Counted from the stretch's first letter, positions 46,911-59,905 are shown. The stretch is 64,000 nucleotides of DNA from Lepiota brunneoincarnata (GCA_023014365.1 JAEBUN010000035.1:310001-374000); one strand, 5' to 3'. A program made the numbers and translations. Notes: generated by a model from the sequence alone, not told the origin.

Positions 46911-47516
46911 GGGGCACCCAGGGTACTGGCAAGGCACAAGGCAACATCTATTGCCAGAGGCGCCGCCGGCTGGCATGATTCAAGATCATTTGGAAGCCGG
47001 CGAATGTAAGGATGGTCACATAGCTGCCGTGCCCATTACACCAAAAGGGTTCTGTTACTGGACTGTATATATGTACAGTAGAGGGACTGTAGTAAGCCCA
47101 GGCTTACACTCTTCCATACTCTAGAACATGACCCACTCATGTGTGGCCCTCATCCCGGACCAGTTTAACGGTGACAGTTTGGTAAGGTGGCAGTGATGGT
47201 GAACAGCAATGGTAACATGACTTTCACAAAAAAAAAAAAAGAAAAAGTGTAAGCCTGTGGGCTCACTAGTATTAGAGACTCACAAGTCACGCGCGACAAG
47301 AGTGGTCCCAAATGTCTATTCGGATTAGAGAGAATACGCGTATGGAGTAAGGGAAGATGATAGTATGAAGAAGAAAAGAAGGTTGTTTACATCACGGTTT
47401 GTCATATATCTAGGGGTTAGTACACGTGATCACGATCGCTGTAAGCTCAATGCTTACATCACGGCATGGTGCCTGATGAGAGGCTGGCTAACCGCGTAGT
47501 CTTTTACACTACGGCA
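46911..47516. other. Spacer between direct repeats, with a short inverted repeat
   Basis: The two 1.7-kb repeats are separated by this unique stretch. Within it, GTAAGCCCAGGCTTACACT (about 47093) and GTGTAAGCCTGTGGGCTCACT (about 47247) form an imperfect inverted repeat flanking about 130 bp with an A13 run. It resembles a tiny MITE, but no target-site duplication is clear. Confidence 0.4.
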
Positions 47517-49335
47517 TTTTCGCCTGTCTGTCTGTGTGATTCCTTAGCTAGATCCTTACTTGGGCATCAGGCCGTCTGTCTCCGAAGACAGGGCAGCAAG
47601 CTGCGAAACTGCGAGGCCTTGGAATCGAACCAAGGCAAAGATTCACTGTTGGCCACGCGGTTCTGTTGGGGCCTTCTGTTCGGATAACAAGCATTGCGAA
47701 TGACACCCATACAGTACTTCTTGATTATTACAAGTATGGAAGGTTCTTCCAAAGCTTTTTGTGAGCCAGATCACCTTGAAGCATTCCACATCAGAGAAAC
47801 CTAGGTATCCCCGAAGACGGTCGGGTCACCTAAAGAACCACCCCAGCCGACGCAGGGCTGACGAGGCAAGTTCACCCCCAAAGGGCAGGTCTAACGGCAA
47901 GAGGGTGCATAAACCATAGGGGATAGAGGGTGCGAGAACACGTAGCACTAGGGGATCCGTAAAGCCATAGGGAATTGGTGGTGTATAATCTAAAACAAAT
48001 GTCCGAAGGAGGGAGGGACCACGTGTGATTGGTCGAGAAGCAGGAGACGGACTCACCATGGTTGTTTTGCAGCGAAAGCTACGCGGATGGCCATCAGCGT
48101 GGCACTCCGGCTTTCGCTCATTTGGGATGGTTATGCTGTTCCATTCGGGGCATCTGGTTACATCAGTGGGTGGGTGTAATTGGGAGTGTCAGATGATGAT
48201 AGTTCTAGGGTTGGCGCGTTGTAGGGTGGCCCCATTGTTGGTAACGTGTTCGCCAGGTTGAAGGTGTCGGAAATGGTTGGCAGTTGGAAAGGATGCTGGA
48301 CTTTTTTTTTTTGCGTAGTATACACGCGAAATTGAAGGTTGGCGAACGAGGTATGTACTGTGTATACAAATAGGTGGTGCGACCATGGCACGTGCCCCCC
48401 TCTCACTGCTGGCGTACGAATATAAACAAAGGTTATCTCATGCTCAAATATAGTCGTACACCAGCAGTGTCTGCGGAGTTGAGTCATTGGAAGGAAACTA
48501 ATCTGTGATTCCTGCTCTTTCGAACGTGTGGGCCGGGGTTTATAATCCCTAAGGCTTTGGATACGAGCCGATTTACAAACCCCATGAGGTCGATCCGATG
48601 CATTTTTTTAACAAAAGAGGAGCTGTATGAGGCTGCACCTCGACTTCCCCGTTGGAGTCGTGATTGTAGGGAGACAGTATCACGCCGCTGAAAAGGATCG
48701 AAACCTATAAAAGCCATGGCCTCGTCCGTAATTCTTCCGCACCCTTTTTTCTAGTTCCCAGATATTGCAGAAGGCCTATTGCCCCCAAGACACGTCGGAA
48801 TGTGTTACGGCCTCCGGTACGCCGGAACGCACACAATTTCCCTTACCCCGTTCATTCGCTGACTTCTCGATCAGGACGGATTTAGTTTGCGATATGAGAG
48901 ATGCAACAGGAAAGCAGTGTCTCCGCCTTGTCAAAGGAGTCGTAAGTTGGACTATTTGTAACTGCCACATTCCATTGCAATCTTTAACAATTCTGTCCTT
49001 CTTTTAATTCTGTCCAACATCCGAAGGCCGACATAGAGCGTGTAAGCGTCTCGTATCCTGCAGTTTAACCACATTGAACATTTGTCAGATCCAATGTAAT
49101 AACCCGCTCTGCTATACCAGCACGACGCATGACCCGGCTCTATGCAGCATACATAAGTGCCAGTGGCCGTACGTGCTAACTTGTAAGGATTTCATCACAG
49201 GCTAATACTTAGTATCCACCGCCAAGTTCAAGGACGGACATTCTGGTTCAGCGTGAGTTTGCAGCATATTGGCTTTGAGCTCAAGACTCATGTCCTTGGA
49301 GGGGTCTGCCATGGTTGCTGCCGGTGGTGCAGGGC
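47517..49335. repeat. Direct repeat of about 1.7 kb, copy 2
   Basis: Partner of 45190-46910, same orientation. It carries an extra duplicated piece near 47910-47950 (GGGATAGAGGGTGCGAGAACA region) and an insertion near 48408-48470 relative to copy 1. The tRNA-like box pair and the TATAAAAGCC motif are both retained. Confidence 0.75.
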
Positions 49336-50860
49336 GGAGCGCAAGGGAACAGCGCCTATTCCTCGTAGGCGCCGAAAGCCAATACCAGACTCCTCTATAG
49401 GTCAGTTGCGTCGTGCCGGAAAGAAAGAAACAACACGAAAGAGAACGAAATAAGGTGCAAGCGTGACCGACGGAACGATCACTGGGCTTCAGAAACATGT
49501 AGGTTGGTTGGCGGAAGAAGAGAGATTGGGGAAGAGGCAGAGATGAGAGGCTGGATCATATTGACTGGCGAACGAGCCTCTGAAACCTACTCTTTATATA
49601 CAGTACAAGTGTTGCTATGATACACTACTCTGTCCTATGCCCGAAAATGGATAAGGAAAAGCGAGGGATTAAGAGCTAAAATAAAGCTGGAAGACAGAGA
49701 GGATGAAACAGGGGGAAATTAGGAAAATGTTACAGCTACGTGAATTGAAGTTAAAAGAGAAGGACAAAAGAATTGGCTTGGGAGGCATAGAGGGTCCCAT
49801 AAGAGAAGAAAAAATTGAACCTATAATCATGCTCAGGGGGCAGAATAGGAATGGAAAGGAAATTTCTCTATCTGCAAACATATGAAGCTGGAAACGGAAT
49901 GGGGAGGTTGTCGAAATGGTGATGCTCCCTTAGACATGGGCGCTCCGAGGTTTTGATCCAAAGTTTGTCATGGGTTCGTCACGGGTTCGTCCTCCGCAAT
50001 CCACGAGCGACAAGAGGCGTGTGGTGGCCATTATACAAGCAGCCACCCATCAACCTATACAATAACCGTATGGATATATGAGCAGGATACTGCGTTCGTT
50101 GGTGTGCATATCACCAACGGTTTGTCAGCACCTAGTTCGGGTGCTTGGTTTGGACACTGATGAAGAGAACGAGACTCTTCAGCACGTGAAAGGCGCCGAA
50201 ACAAAGCGAAACTGAAACGAAACCGAAACGAAACGACGCGAAACACATCCAAACAAAGGGCGAGTGTGGTCGACAAAACAACCACTGGGCTTCGAAAACC
50301 AGGAGAGACAAGTTGTCTGAGAGAGAGAGATTTAGAGAACAAGATCAGGAGGAAGTTTCTGGGTCATGCATTGACTGCTGAGCTCATAAGTGAGCTCGGA
50401 ACTTTATATACTAGTTCAATATTGTACTAGCTATGTTTTTTGTACCGAAACGGACCGAAAATTTGAGAGATAATTATACTAAGACAAATCTGGGGAATAA
50501 CAAACATGAAACAGGAGAGATCATGAAGTTTTCATGACTACATTAACAGGGAACTAGAAAATGGAAGGAAAAGATGAAAGGGATGGTATGCAAGGCTCAG
50601 AGAAGTCTATATACAGGGAGAAAACTTATGCTATGGTACAACCTCAGGGAAAGGAATAGAAATATAGTGAAAATTTATTTGTTAAGGAATGTAAGAGGTT
50701 TTGGACAAAATGGATATGTTGCAAAATGATAACAGCTCTGATCAGCTGGGCACTCCAAGTTTCTTGATCTGGGTTTGGATTTCGGGTTCTGAGTTCAGGT
50801 TCTGAGTCCTACGAGAGGTGGCATAGGGTGGCCATTACAGGTGTAGCCACTTGCCCACCT
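49336..50860 (-). repeat. Two diverged LTR-like sequences (solo or partial)
   Basis: About 49440-50045 and about 50180-50860 share an organisation. On the minus strand each begins near TAATGGCCACC, includes a short TATATA-like box (CTTTATATAC on plus), and ends near a CACTGGGCTTC-like stretch on plus. The second is preceded on the minus strand by a purine-rich tract (GTAGAGGTGGGCAAGTGG) that looks like a polypurine tract. They are probably LTRs of gypsy-type elements; the one at 50180-50860 may be the 3' LTR of the element whose pol lies at 60220-64000. Confidence 0.5.
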
Positions 50861-51082
50861 CTACATCTCCTGGGTACTTAAGAAACTGACCTCCTGGTCA
50901 GAGTGATGGTGGGTTTGCAAGCATTCAAGGGGAGTCAAAATTGTGGGAAAGAGAGGTGGGAAGAGCATCAAAGAGTTATTGAGGGCAGAAATGGTGAAGC
51001 TGGCAGTGATAGAAGGACATGGTGAATGAGGTGGTTGAACACCTAATTTAGGCTCAATGGGAGTTACATCCCAAGATAGGAT

Positions 51083-51752
51083 TGAGCCTTCAATCACTCT
51101 ACAAGGTGTCTGAGATGGTTGGCCTTGCAGAGCTTAGTGGATTGCACTCAATGAGATAACAAGGGAACACACCAAGTTAAGGCAGAGAGGGTTTACAACC
51201 ACTGTTAACAAGATTAAAGCTTAGGGCTTTAATCTCTACTTGTACAGCCTTTATATACCTATGAGATATCATATACTCATTATAGGTTATTGGGCTATCC
51301 TACTTGTCCTGTGCAGTCTTGACTATGATGTGCATCTTAGCTGATGGCATCCTACTGTTATTTATATCTTACAATGAGTCAGTGTCCTTGTTCTCCATTC
51401 CACTGCTGTGCAATGTTCCATTGCTTTCTCCTGACTCATAATCCTCTTCTCCCAATCCTATCTCCATGGACTCTCCTCCATTCTCACTTTCCATTCTCTT
51501 GGTGCTTCCATCCATATTGGAGGTTGGATTGGTTGATCCATGGCTATCTTCTTCATCCTCAGGATATTCCAGAATAGTCCTCCAGAGTTATCTCCATTCC
51601 TGCTTCTCTTGCCAGGTCCTGCATGGCACTGTAGTACTCCCCTTCTTCGTCTTCATATTCCTGTGCTCAGCATCTGGTCTGTAGTCTCCTGTACCTATCT
51701 TGTAAAGTCAAATAATTGTTCTTGTTCCTCTCGGTTTGGACTGTTCATAACA
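51083..51752 (-). repeat. 3' LTR of the gypsy element (670 bp)
   Basis: Matches the 314-bp LTR at both ends, but about 51325-51675 is extra sequence with no counterpart. Either an insertion entered this LTR or the other LTR lost the segment. Confidence 0.75.
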
Positions 51753-51759
51753 TTATCCC

Positions 51760-52890
51760 CTTCATAAGGTCTGATGTCCTCATCAGACATATCTTCAGTA
51801 TAATCCAACAGGCTCTCCCATGATGTTTGATTTGGTGACGGGGTCCCAGTTGTAGTAGGGGTTGGGTTCTGGAGAGTCACTTTGGTAACTTGGTGGTCTG
51901 GGGATGGCAGGTCTTGGGTGAGGTTGATGATGGGGGGTTCTCTGGAGCAAGTGGTGACAGGAGTGTTGAAGGACCAATTCAGAAAATTGGTGGCCTCTGC
52001 CAGCAGATGTGGTGGTGGTGTTGGTGGCTGGAATGATGATGGGGGTACCTTGAATTCAGGTGCAGAGGGGTCTGGCTGAGGCAGGGTGCTGCTTGGTGTT
52101 TGCAACAATGTATCAAATATTGTTTGCTGGTTTTGCATGCAAGGGATCAAGCTCTGCTTGGTATTCCTCATGGGCAGTGATACAAGCCAGGTACCATACT
52201 TGCAGGTTGATGTTGATAAGGGTTTCTTTCACAGTGCTTCTTGTAATGGCCAGGGGCAATCTTTTGACAATATTGACATTGGTAGTGTGGGCATCCTGCT
52301 TTGATATGGCCTGAATTGATGGCAGCAATTGCAGCAAGTTCTGGTGGTGGATAAGTGAGTGGTGGCAGTCCCAGTGGGGGTATCATTAGAAATAGATATA
52401 GCTCAGTACAGCACTTGATGGTTGGTTACTCGTATCTACCATGGGAGGGTTGGAAGGTTGGGTAGTGGTTCTGATAGGTAAGATAGGGTAGTCCTGACTT
52501 CCACTTCCATTGCTCAGGCTTGGGATCAGACTCTTGAACAGGAATTCGGTGAGAGCAGTTGATAGCATGGCAGAAATGGTAGTGTGGTCCTGTTCCTCTG
52601 TTGTGCTAGAAAGAATAGTAGTGCATAATTCTTGGAATTCTGTTGTTCAGTCATAGACAAGGCACTTGTGATACAGAAGAGCAGTAAATGTCTTCCAGCA
52701 GGTGTCAACCAGGGGTACCATTGTTGGACTGCATTTAAGACGGGTTCCAGTAATATGAAAGGGAACTTCATGTAAAAGGATGGATTGTATTTCGGGTTGA
52801 TTGGAGGGAAGGAAGGTATGCCAGATGATATAAGGACTGTTGGTCCTGTCTGGTTGGTTGTCAATGGTATTAGTGGTAGGGCCAGGTTGA
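51760..52890 (-). pseudogene. Extra frame 3' of integrase with CCHC-like finger
   Basis: Between the chromodomain and the 3' LTR, the minus strand holds long frames rich in Pro/Gln/Asn (52647-53009, 52526-52951, 51695-52171). Near 52215-52290 one frame contains CPHYQCQYCQKIAPGHYKKHC, with a CX2CX6HX4C spacing reminiscent of a nucleic-acid-binding finger. I do not recognise the protein. Its position matches the place where some LTR elements carry an additional gene. Confidence 0.45.
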
Positions 52891-55800
52891 CTATTTCCTG
52901 TGATGCGGTTTGCCAGGGATATAATTCTTTCCCAGATGAGAAGGCATCCATTGTTGTCTGGCTTTGGAAGGTCTGGAGTGGTTGCTTGAGTGTTGGGTGG
53001 TTGGGTCATTGGTGGGGTTGTCTAGTTTGTGGGCCCTTTTATATTCTTCAATGACTCCCTTGGTGTTCTCCAGGTTTGCTTCTGGCTCCCAGGAGTCCTT
53101 GGTGGGAAGGTATCCTTTCCATCTGACTAGGAATTGATACTTGTTCTGGATCTTTCTGTGGTGCAGTATTGACTTGACCTCGTATTCTTCTTCTCCATTT
53201 ACAAGGTTGGGTGGTGGGGCTGTGTTGTATTCCCTATGTGTGTCATTCTCTTCTGCAGGCATTAGGAGGCTTGCATGAAACTTGTTGTGGATCTTCTATT
53301 TGATGGGTAATTTTAGCTTGTAGGTAACAGGTCTGAGTTTTCTTGTTATGGTGAAGGGACCTTCTCAGTGTTAGGCCAGTTTCTTTGAGGCATACTGAAT
53401 TGGGAGGTTGCAGTTGTCTAGCCAAACCTTTTGTCCAACTTTTAGATTGATATCTGGCTGGTTATATCTTGCAGCCATTTTTAGTCTGGCCTTGTCATGC
53501 ATAGCTTGAGCTTCTTGGCATATCTTGGTAAGGTATTTAAACTTCTCTCCTATTGCTGGAACATTTGTTGGCTCCTCGGAGGTTGGAAATCCTTTGGGGC
53601 TTGATCCATAGAGAAGTTCAAATGGGGTATGCTGGTGTTCAGCATGTGTCTTCAAGTTGTGGACATATCCCAGAAGTGGGAGTGCCCATTTGTTTGGGTT
53701 TGATGAGCAATAGATGCCAAGGTATAGTTCTATTTCTTGGTTGAATCACTCTGTTTGTCTGTCTGTCTGCAGGTGATAGGTGGTAGAGAGTGCTTGTTCA
53801 ATTCCAAGTTGTTTGTAGAATTCTTTCATGGATTTGGCAGCAAATCTGGGGTTGTGATCACTGAGAACCTTTTTGGGGGGGCCAAATCTAGAGAACAGCC
53901 ATTTGATAAGAATTTTAGTGATCTTGTCTGTGTTGGCAGTTTTTGCAGTAGGTTCTAGAATTATCCCCTTTGTAAGCTGGTCAACCATGACCAGTATAGA
54001 ATCATGGGGTCTGTCTGGGGGTAGGTCTGTGATAAGATCCATCAAGATATTTGAGAATGGACAGGTGGAATGGGATCCAGGGATAGGTTGAAGTGGTAGC
54101 TTCAGGGGGTAGCAATTGATTTTGTATTGTTGGCAATAGGGCTGTGAACCGTACCATCTGATGGGTATGGCCATCAAAATGATGGTCAGGTGATGGGTAT
54201 GGTTGACCTGTCTGCTGTCCATCTAATCTGATAAGTAGAGCCTCAACGGCTACAGGACAGGTACAGGTATGGCTGTAGTACAGACTTGTACAGTTGATGG
54301 TGGCATGGAATAATTAATGACTTCATTTGGCCTTCTTTTGGATGTTGGGGTGAAGAGTGGATGCCAAGAAGAATGAACTGAGGATTGAATACATCTAATG
54401 GATAGTCAATTTACTGAAAATGTGAGATAACAACAATAGTGATGAACCAAGTCTGTTCCAGCTTTGAAAATACAATATCAGGTTTCAGAAAAGGTAGTAC
54501 ATGAGACATGTATACACACCTGCATATAGCACAGCAGAAGTGTCCTTGATGATTTGTTCCTTTTCCTTGGACACTTGAGTCCCTCCAAATTCTTCAAGTA
54601 GGTGTGTGACATAAGAGTTGACTGCCTTTCCAGCAAGCTATCAATTAGAGTGAGGTTGGATTGGGTGGCTATCATCTGGATTGTTGTACCAAGTCCATTT
54701 TGGACACGTCAAGCAATTGGCCATTGGGTCCTAGAGCAGGCTGATCTGACATGTCAAGAAGGGGGGTGTCAGACTTTGTAACTATGGTGAGGTGCATTTT
54801 ATCCCATCTTCTTGCTGTAAAAATATTCATTGGTGACACTGAGAAACCTTGTCATTCCCACTCCACCCCATTTCCATGCTTTCAAGGTCAAGACTCAAAA
54901 TGCAGGATAGATTATGAAGCCTCCTGTTGAAAATGGAGCCAGCATACTTGCAGAGCATAAGTGTTTGGGTACCAGCAGCTGCCTAACACATATGTTAACC
55001 CAGGCTTGACACACTCACCAATGAAATGGAGGAAAAATCAATAGGCCTTGTTAGGCCAATGAGGGAATTTAAAAGAATGGTTTGTATTTCAAATAGTGAT
55101 GTGGTACATATACATCCTGAATGATGTTCAATGCTGTGGCCTTGGTGGGGTCTGTGAGCATCCTTGAATCTTTGTTATGTTGATCCTGTCACAATAGAGT
55201 TTAATTGGAGATTACTGTCTAATGCCATCTAATGCCATGGACAGCCATACTTTGGATGGTATTGGATGGTCAATGACTGTCCTGTCTACCATTCATCTGA
55301 GTGGTCAAGCTAACCCTGAACAGCACAGGTACAGCACCCATACTATGGTACCATCTACTCCATACTGTACAGTCATGGTGCACAGCCTTAGTTGGCAAGC
55401 ACCATATCCTTGGATGTAGTTTTTGACAAATGATTGCATCCTGGGCCAGTAGGCATATTCCTGGAGTTTTCTAGTTGTTTCTGTGATTCCAGGGTGTCCT
55501 GTGGTGGGTGAGTTCGTGTACTCTTTGCAGTAAGTGGTGTCTGAGATGAAGATCCTGCAGTATAAATAGCTTTCCGTGAACATATGGGTGTCCTGAGTCA
55601 TCTTCTTAGGCAATATCAGTCTGTTTCTTCTTCTTCCACAGCTTCTTTATTTCCTGTTTGGTAGTTTCATTGATAATACAGATGTACTGTGATTGTTCTG
55701 GGGTGAAGAACTTATCAGGTAATGTGACAATTTGTTTGTTGTCTTTTGTCTTGGGTTCATGATTAGGTCATCTTGAGAGAGCATCCACTGGTCCATTTTT

Positions 55801-57760
55801 CTTTCAGGGATGTATCAAATTTCAATGTCAAATTGTTGCATGTAAGCAATCCATCAAGCTTGTCTTCTGCTAAGGTCTTTGGGTTTTCTCCAGTGGCAAA
55901 GGTTGTCATGATCTGACTATGCAATGGTCTTGTGAGATGATCCTTCTATATGGTGGCACCATTCTTTGAGGGCTTGGATTATAGCAAAGAGTTATTGTTC
56001 AGAACAGTGGTAGTTGCATTCAGCTGGTGAGAATCCTTTTGAGAAGTAGGCAACTGGGTGTTTAACTCCATTATTGTCATGTTGAAGGAGGACTGCTCCT
56101 AATGCAAATAGTGATGCATTGCATTCGATTTCAAAAGGTTTGTCTTGGTCTGGAACCATTAAAACTGGTTCACTTTGGAATTTCCTCTTGAGGGTGTTGA
56201 AGGTGTTCTGGCATTCTTCTGTCCATTTGAATTTCTTGGTTTTGGACATCAGTGCATTGAGGGGCTTGGCCCATGTGGTGTATTGATGTATGAACTTCTG
56301 ATAAAAGTTGCAAAATCCTATGAATTTGCATACATCATGTAGGGGTAGTTGGTGTTGGCCATTCAGCAATGCCTTTGAGTTTTGTTGGGTCCATTGAGAC
56401 TGAGTCTGGAGTGATAATAACTCCTAGGTATTTGAGTTATTGGTGTTCAAATTCACATTTCTCAGTCTTGAGGTATAGATCATTGTCTTTGAGTATCTTG
56501 AGTACTTCTCTTATAAGATATCGGAGTTCTTGTTTTGTTTTGGTGTGGATGAGGACGTCATCCATATAGACGATTACTCCTCCATTGTCAATGAGTTTTC
56601 AGAATAGTGAGTCCATCATGGTTTGGAAGGCTGCTGGAGAGTTGCACATTCTGAAGAACATAACTGTAGGTTTGAATAATCCTCAGAGTGTTCTGAAGGC
56701 TCCTTTCCATTCATCTCCTTTGCAAATGCAGATGTTATTATATCCTGCTCATATGTTGAGTTTGGTAAAGTATCTTGATCCTTGGAGTTTGTCAAGAATA
56801 TGTGAAATAAGGGGAAGGTTGTATGCATTTTTGACTGTATGCTTGTTGAGGTAGCTGTAGTCCTGACAGGGGTGTAGTTTTCCATCTTTCTTTCCTATGA
56901 AGAAGAAGGGTGAGGCCATTGGTGACTCGGATGGTTGGATATATCCCTTTTGAAGGTTTTCTTCTAAAAACATATCAAGTTCTTTTTCTTCATTGAGAAA
57001 GAGTTGGTAGGATTTCATGGCAATTAGTTTGAATGATTCCTTGAGTTCAATCTTGTGATCCCATGGTCATTGTGGGGGGAATCATTCAGCTTGTTTCTTG
57101 CTGAATACTGGGAGGTATTCATGGAATTCTGTGAGTATAACTTTCCTTGGGTCATTGTTCTTCTTTTCTCCATGTTGTATGGCAAGGAATTGTGATGTGG
57201 AGGCTTGGCAATTGATTTCTTTGAAACTTGTAGGCTTAAGTGTGGAGATATGATTGAGCTGGTCATTGTAGATCCAGTTGGGTTCCATGGATTGGATGAG
57301 TTCTCAGAAGATAGTGTTGTCCCAACCTTTGTTTCTCCAGTGTAGTTGTTTGGCATCCCAGTTAATGTCTGGGTTGTGTTCTGTGAGCTAGGGGAATCCA
57401 AGGATGAGTCTTGGGCTTCTGAGGGAGACTACTTTTGGTTTGATCTCCATGTCCTTTCCATTAACCATTAGGTTGAGGGTTGTATAGTGGGTGGCTGTCC
57501 CATTTTTGTTAATGGATCCATTGGCATTTCATACTTTGATGGGTCGATCAAGGGGTGTTGTTTTAAACAAATGTTGTCTGACCATTCTGGGGTCAATGAA
57601 ATTTCCTGCTGCTCCTGAGTCAAGTAGAGCGAGTAGTTCCATGCTTTCAGGTCCTTTCTTAGTGATTTTGTGTTTTCAGATTCAACAGGGTAGATGTATT
57701 ATGTGTGCTGACGTTTCCTGTAATTTTATGACATTAATAGCATTTTGTGAATAAGGAAAG
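52891..57760 (-). pseudogene. Retrotransposon Pol polyprotein with chromodomain
   Basis: On the minus strand: protease active-site region LLDSGAAGNFIDPRM (about 57583-57630); reverse transcriptase with [19 protein letters not shown] and IVYMDDVLIHT (about 56540-56575); RNase H with PFEIECNASLFALGAVLLQH and YFSKGFSPAECNYH (about 56000-56150); integrase zinc-binding HPGITETTRKLQEYAYWPRM (about 55440-55500); integrase core with LVMVDQLTKG and DHNPRFAAKSMKEFYKQLG (about 53790-53990); and a chromodomain EEEYEVKSILHHRKIQNKYQ followed by FLVRWKGYLPTKDSWEP (about 53060-53205). Several TGA/TAG stops interrupt it, and the core is split from the zinc-binding part by the hAT element. Not functional. Confidence 0.85.
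54137..55390. mobile_element. hAT-type non-autonomous transposon nested in the integrase
   Basis: The 1,254-bp insert begins TAGGGCTGTGAACC and ends in the inverse of TAAGGCTGTGCACC, giving 14-bp terminal inverted repeats with two mismatches. It is flanked on both sides by the identical 8-bp GTTGGCAA (54129-54136 and 55391-55398), which also matches the spliced-out integrase sequence. TIRs of this type and 8-bp target duplications are the hallmark of hAT elements. No transposase (no RW motif or hATC dimerisation domain) is visible inside, so it is non-autonomous. Confidence 0.85.
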
Positions 57761-58001
57761 GAAGGGGGTCTTTGTGGAGGGCTAGATGTAGTGGCTAGTC
57801 TCCTTAGGCAAAATCTTTAACCAGAGGGGCATCTGGGTGATTGGATTCATTTGCAAAGTGTTTGTAAATGTCCTCAACTTCTTCATTGGTTGCATCTTCT
57901 AGTATATTGTATAGGGAGTTCTTCTTCCTATAACTTGCTTGTCTTCTTCTGGATATTGCATTTGACTGGTTTCTGGCATCCAGATTGCAGGGTAATTTGG
58001 A

Positions 58002-59382
58002 TCAGTGATATATGGTCTTCTTGGTGGGGCATTCACAGGTGAAGTGTCCAGTCTTGTGGCAATTGAAGCATCTCTTCTCTTTGAGATCCCTTCTCTGGGC
58101 ATCTGTGAGGATTGCAGTTGAGGGCTTCACAGGTGCACTCTTGTACCAACTGGTGGAGTCTGTCTTCTTCAGTTTCCTCATCTTCATCAGCTTCCTCAGT
58201 AAGTAAATCTGGCTTGTCCTCAAAGTTGAGGTTGTAGACCACTTTGGTGAGTTGGTCAATATCCATTGCATTAAGGTCTGTTACTTGATAGGGGAGTGGG
58301 ACACAGCATGTAAAAGCATTCCTTTTCCCTTTAAATGAGTGAGGGTGCAAAGTCATTGGAAACAAGGGAGTTCCTTGAGTTTGCATATAGTCACATTGAG
58401 TTTGTAATATTTGATATGCTGTTTGAGCTTGCTTGAACCAGTCACTGAGTTTGTTTTCTGGATTGAGGCTAATTGTTTTGATTGCGACAGGGTGATCCAG
58501 CCCATTCTTGAAATAGTTGACCACCACCACTCCATCTCCAAGGTCAGCCTGGTAAGCAAGTATCTGGAACTGGGATATGTAATCATCGATATATTGTCCA
58601 TTCTGTTTGAGGTGGCAGATTCTGTCCATCACATCTGTGGGGACATTGTTTGGGGCAAAGGATGTGTCAAGTCCTTCAATGAATTTCTTCCATATTGGAA
58701 GGGTCTGGCTTCCATCAAGTTCCTTGTTTAATTCCAAAAATGCTCCTCGCCATGTTGCAGTGGGGCTGGTGGACATGTTAGAAAGGGCGAATTGTATCTT
58801 GGTCTTGTCATTGGAAAAGGCTCCAGGCTTTGCATCAATGTATAATTGTATGGCATCCTTCCAGAGGTGGTAGTAGTCAGTCTCTCCATTAAAGGTTGGG
58901 GGTGTATTGATCTTTGTGGAGGAGGCCATATTGTCAATGTCAGAGGTTGTGGATTCTTTGTTGGAAGTATGAATAGACCCGGTAGTGAGGCTAACTTTGG
59001 GTGATTTAGGTTGTACAGGGGAACTGGATTGAGGTGGTGAGTGTACCAGTGATCCAAGTGGTGATGTGAGGGGTGAGAATGTTCTTGAGGGTTCCTGTTG
59101 TGAAGTGTTGTCATGAGTTCTTGTACTTGTTGAGGGTTGAGGACCAGAGGATGGGGCAGATATTCTATGAATTGGCTCCCTGAGCTTTGAGCAGGTAGAG
59201 GTGGCAGTTCTTTCAGGTGGTGGTTGTTTAGGTAGGGATTGAAGAACTGATGCTGGGGGTGCTGGGTATCCTGGGTCTTCTGTTTGACATTGAACTCTCT
59301 TGGTAGGTTGTGTAGGGTATGGTGTGGAACCAGAGGGTGAACAAGTGAGGGGTATAGGTTTTGTTTTCTTTTTAGGGTCCAT
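58002..59382 (-). pseudogene. Retrotransposon Gag polyprotein
   Basis: A long frame from 59382 contains a Pro/Ser/Thr-rich head, then PPTFNGETDYYHLWKDAIQL, a capsid-like segment (WKKFIEGLDTSFAPNNVPTD, HLKQNGQYIDDYISQFQILA) and LTKVVYNLNFEDKPD. One frame later, at about 58028-58074, is a zinc knuckle, CFNCHKTGHFTCEC (CX2CX4HX4C). The frame change near 58110 separates capsid and knuckle. Upstream, 59382-59672 holds a second frame with repeats of the form DWDNxPxSxVY, which may be an N-terminal extension. Gag packages the element RNA; this copy is probably non-functional. Confidence 0.8.
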
Positions 59383-59905
59383 GGTGGAGGGGGTGTGAGG
59401 TTGGGTTCAGAGTTGGTTGTTGACCAGTCAGAACTGTTAGATTCTTTGTAGTTGGTGGCAAGGGGGTCATTTTGGTTTGTAGACAGGGTGTAGAGAGAAG
59501 AAGTTGAAAGTGAAGGTGGGGGTAGAAGTGAATAAACAATGCTTGCAGGTGCATTATCCCAATTGATGCTTGAAGGTGCGGATGACCTGTATACAACACT
59601 TATGGGTGTGTTATCCCAATCAACACTTAAAGGTGTGGATGACCTATCAATGCTTTCAGTGTGTCTGACCAAGGGTGCAGAGGGTATGGTGGCCTGCTCT
59701 ACAGGGGTGTATCACCAGACAGCAACAAGGCATGTCATCAGATACGGTTGGCACTTGGATAGCAATAAAGTGTATCGTCTGCCAGTGTGGAAGGGTAGCA
59801 ACAAGGCATACTGATGCCAAAGGGTGTATGATGGAGATTATCCAAAGGAAGCTTTAATCTAATGTTATGATCTGTGCTCCTTCTGTATCCAAAGCTAACT
59901 GGAGA

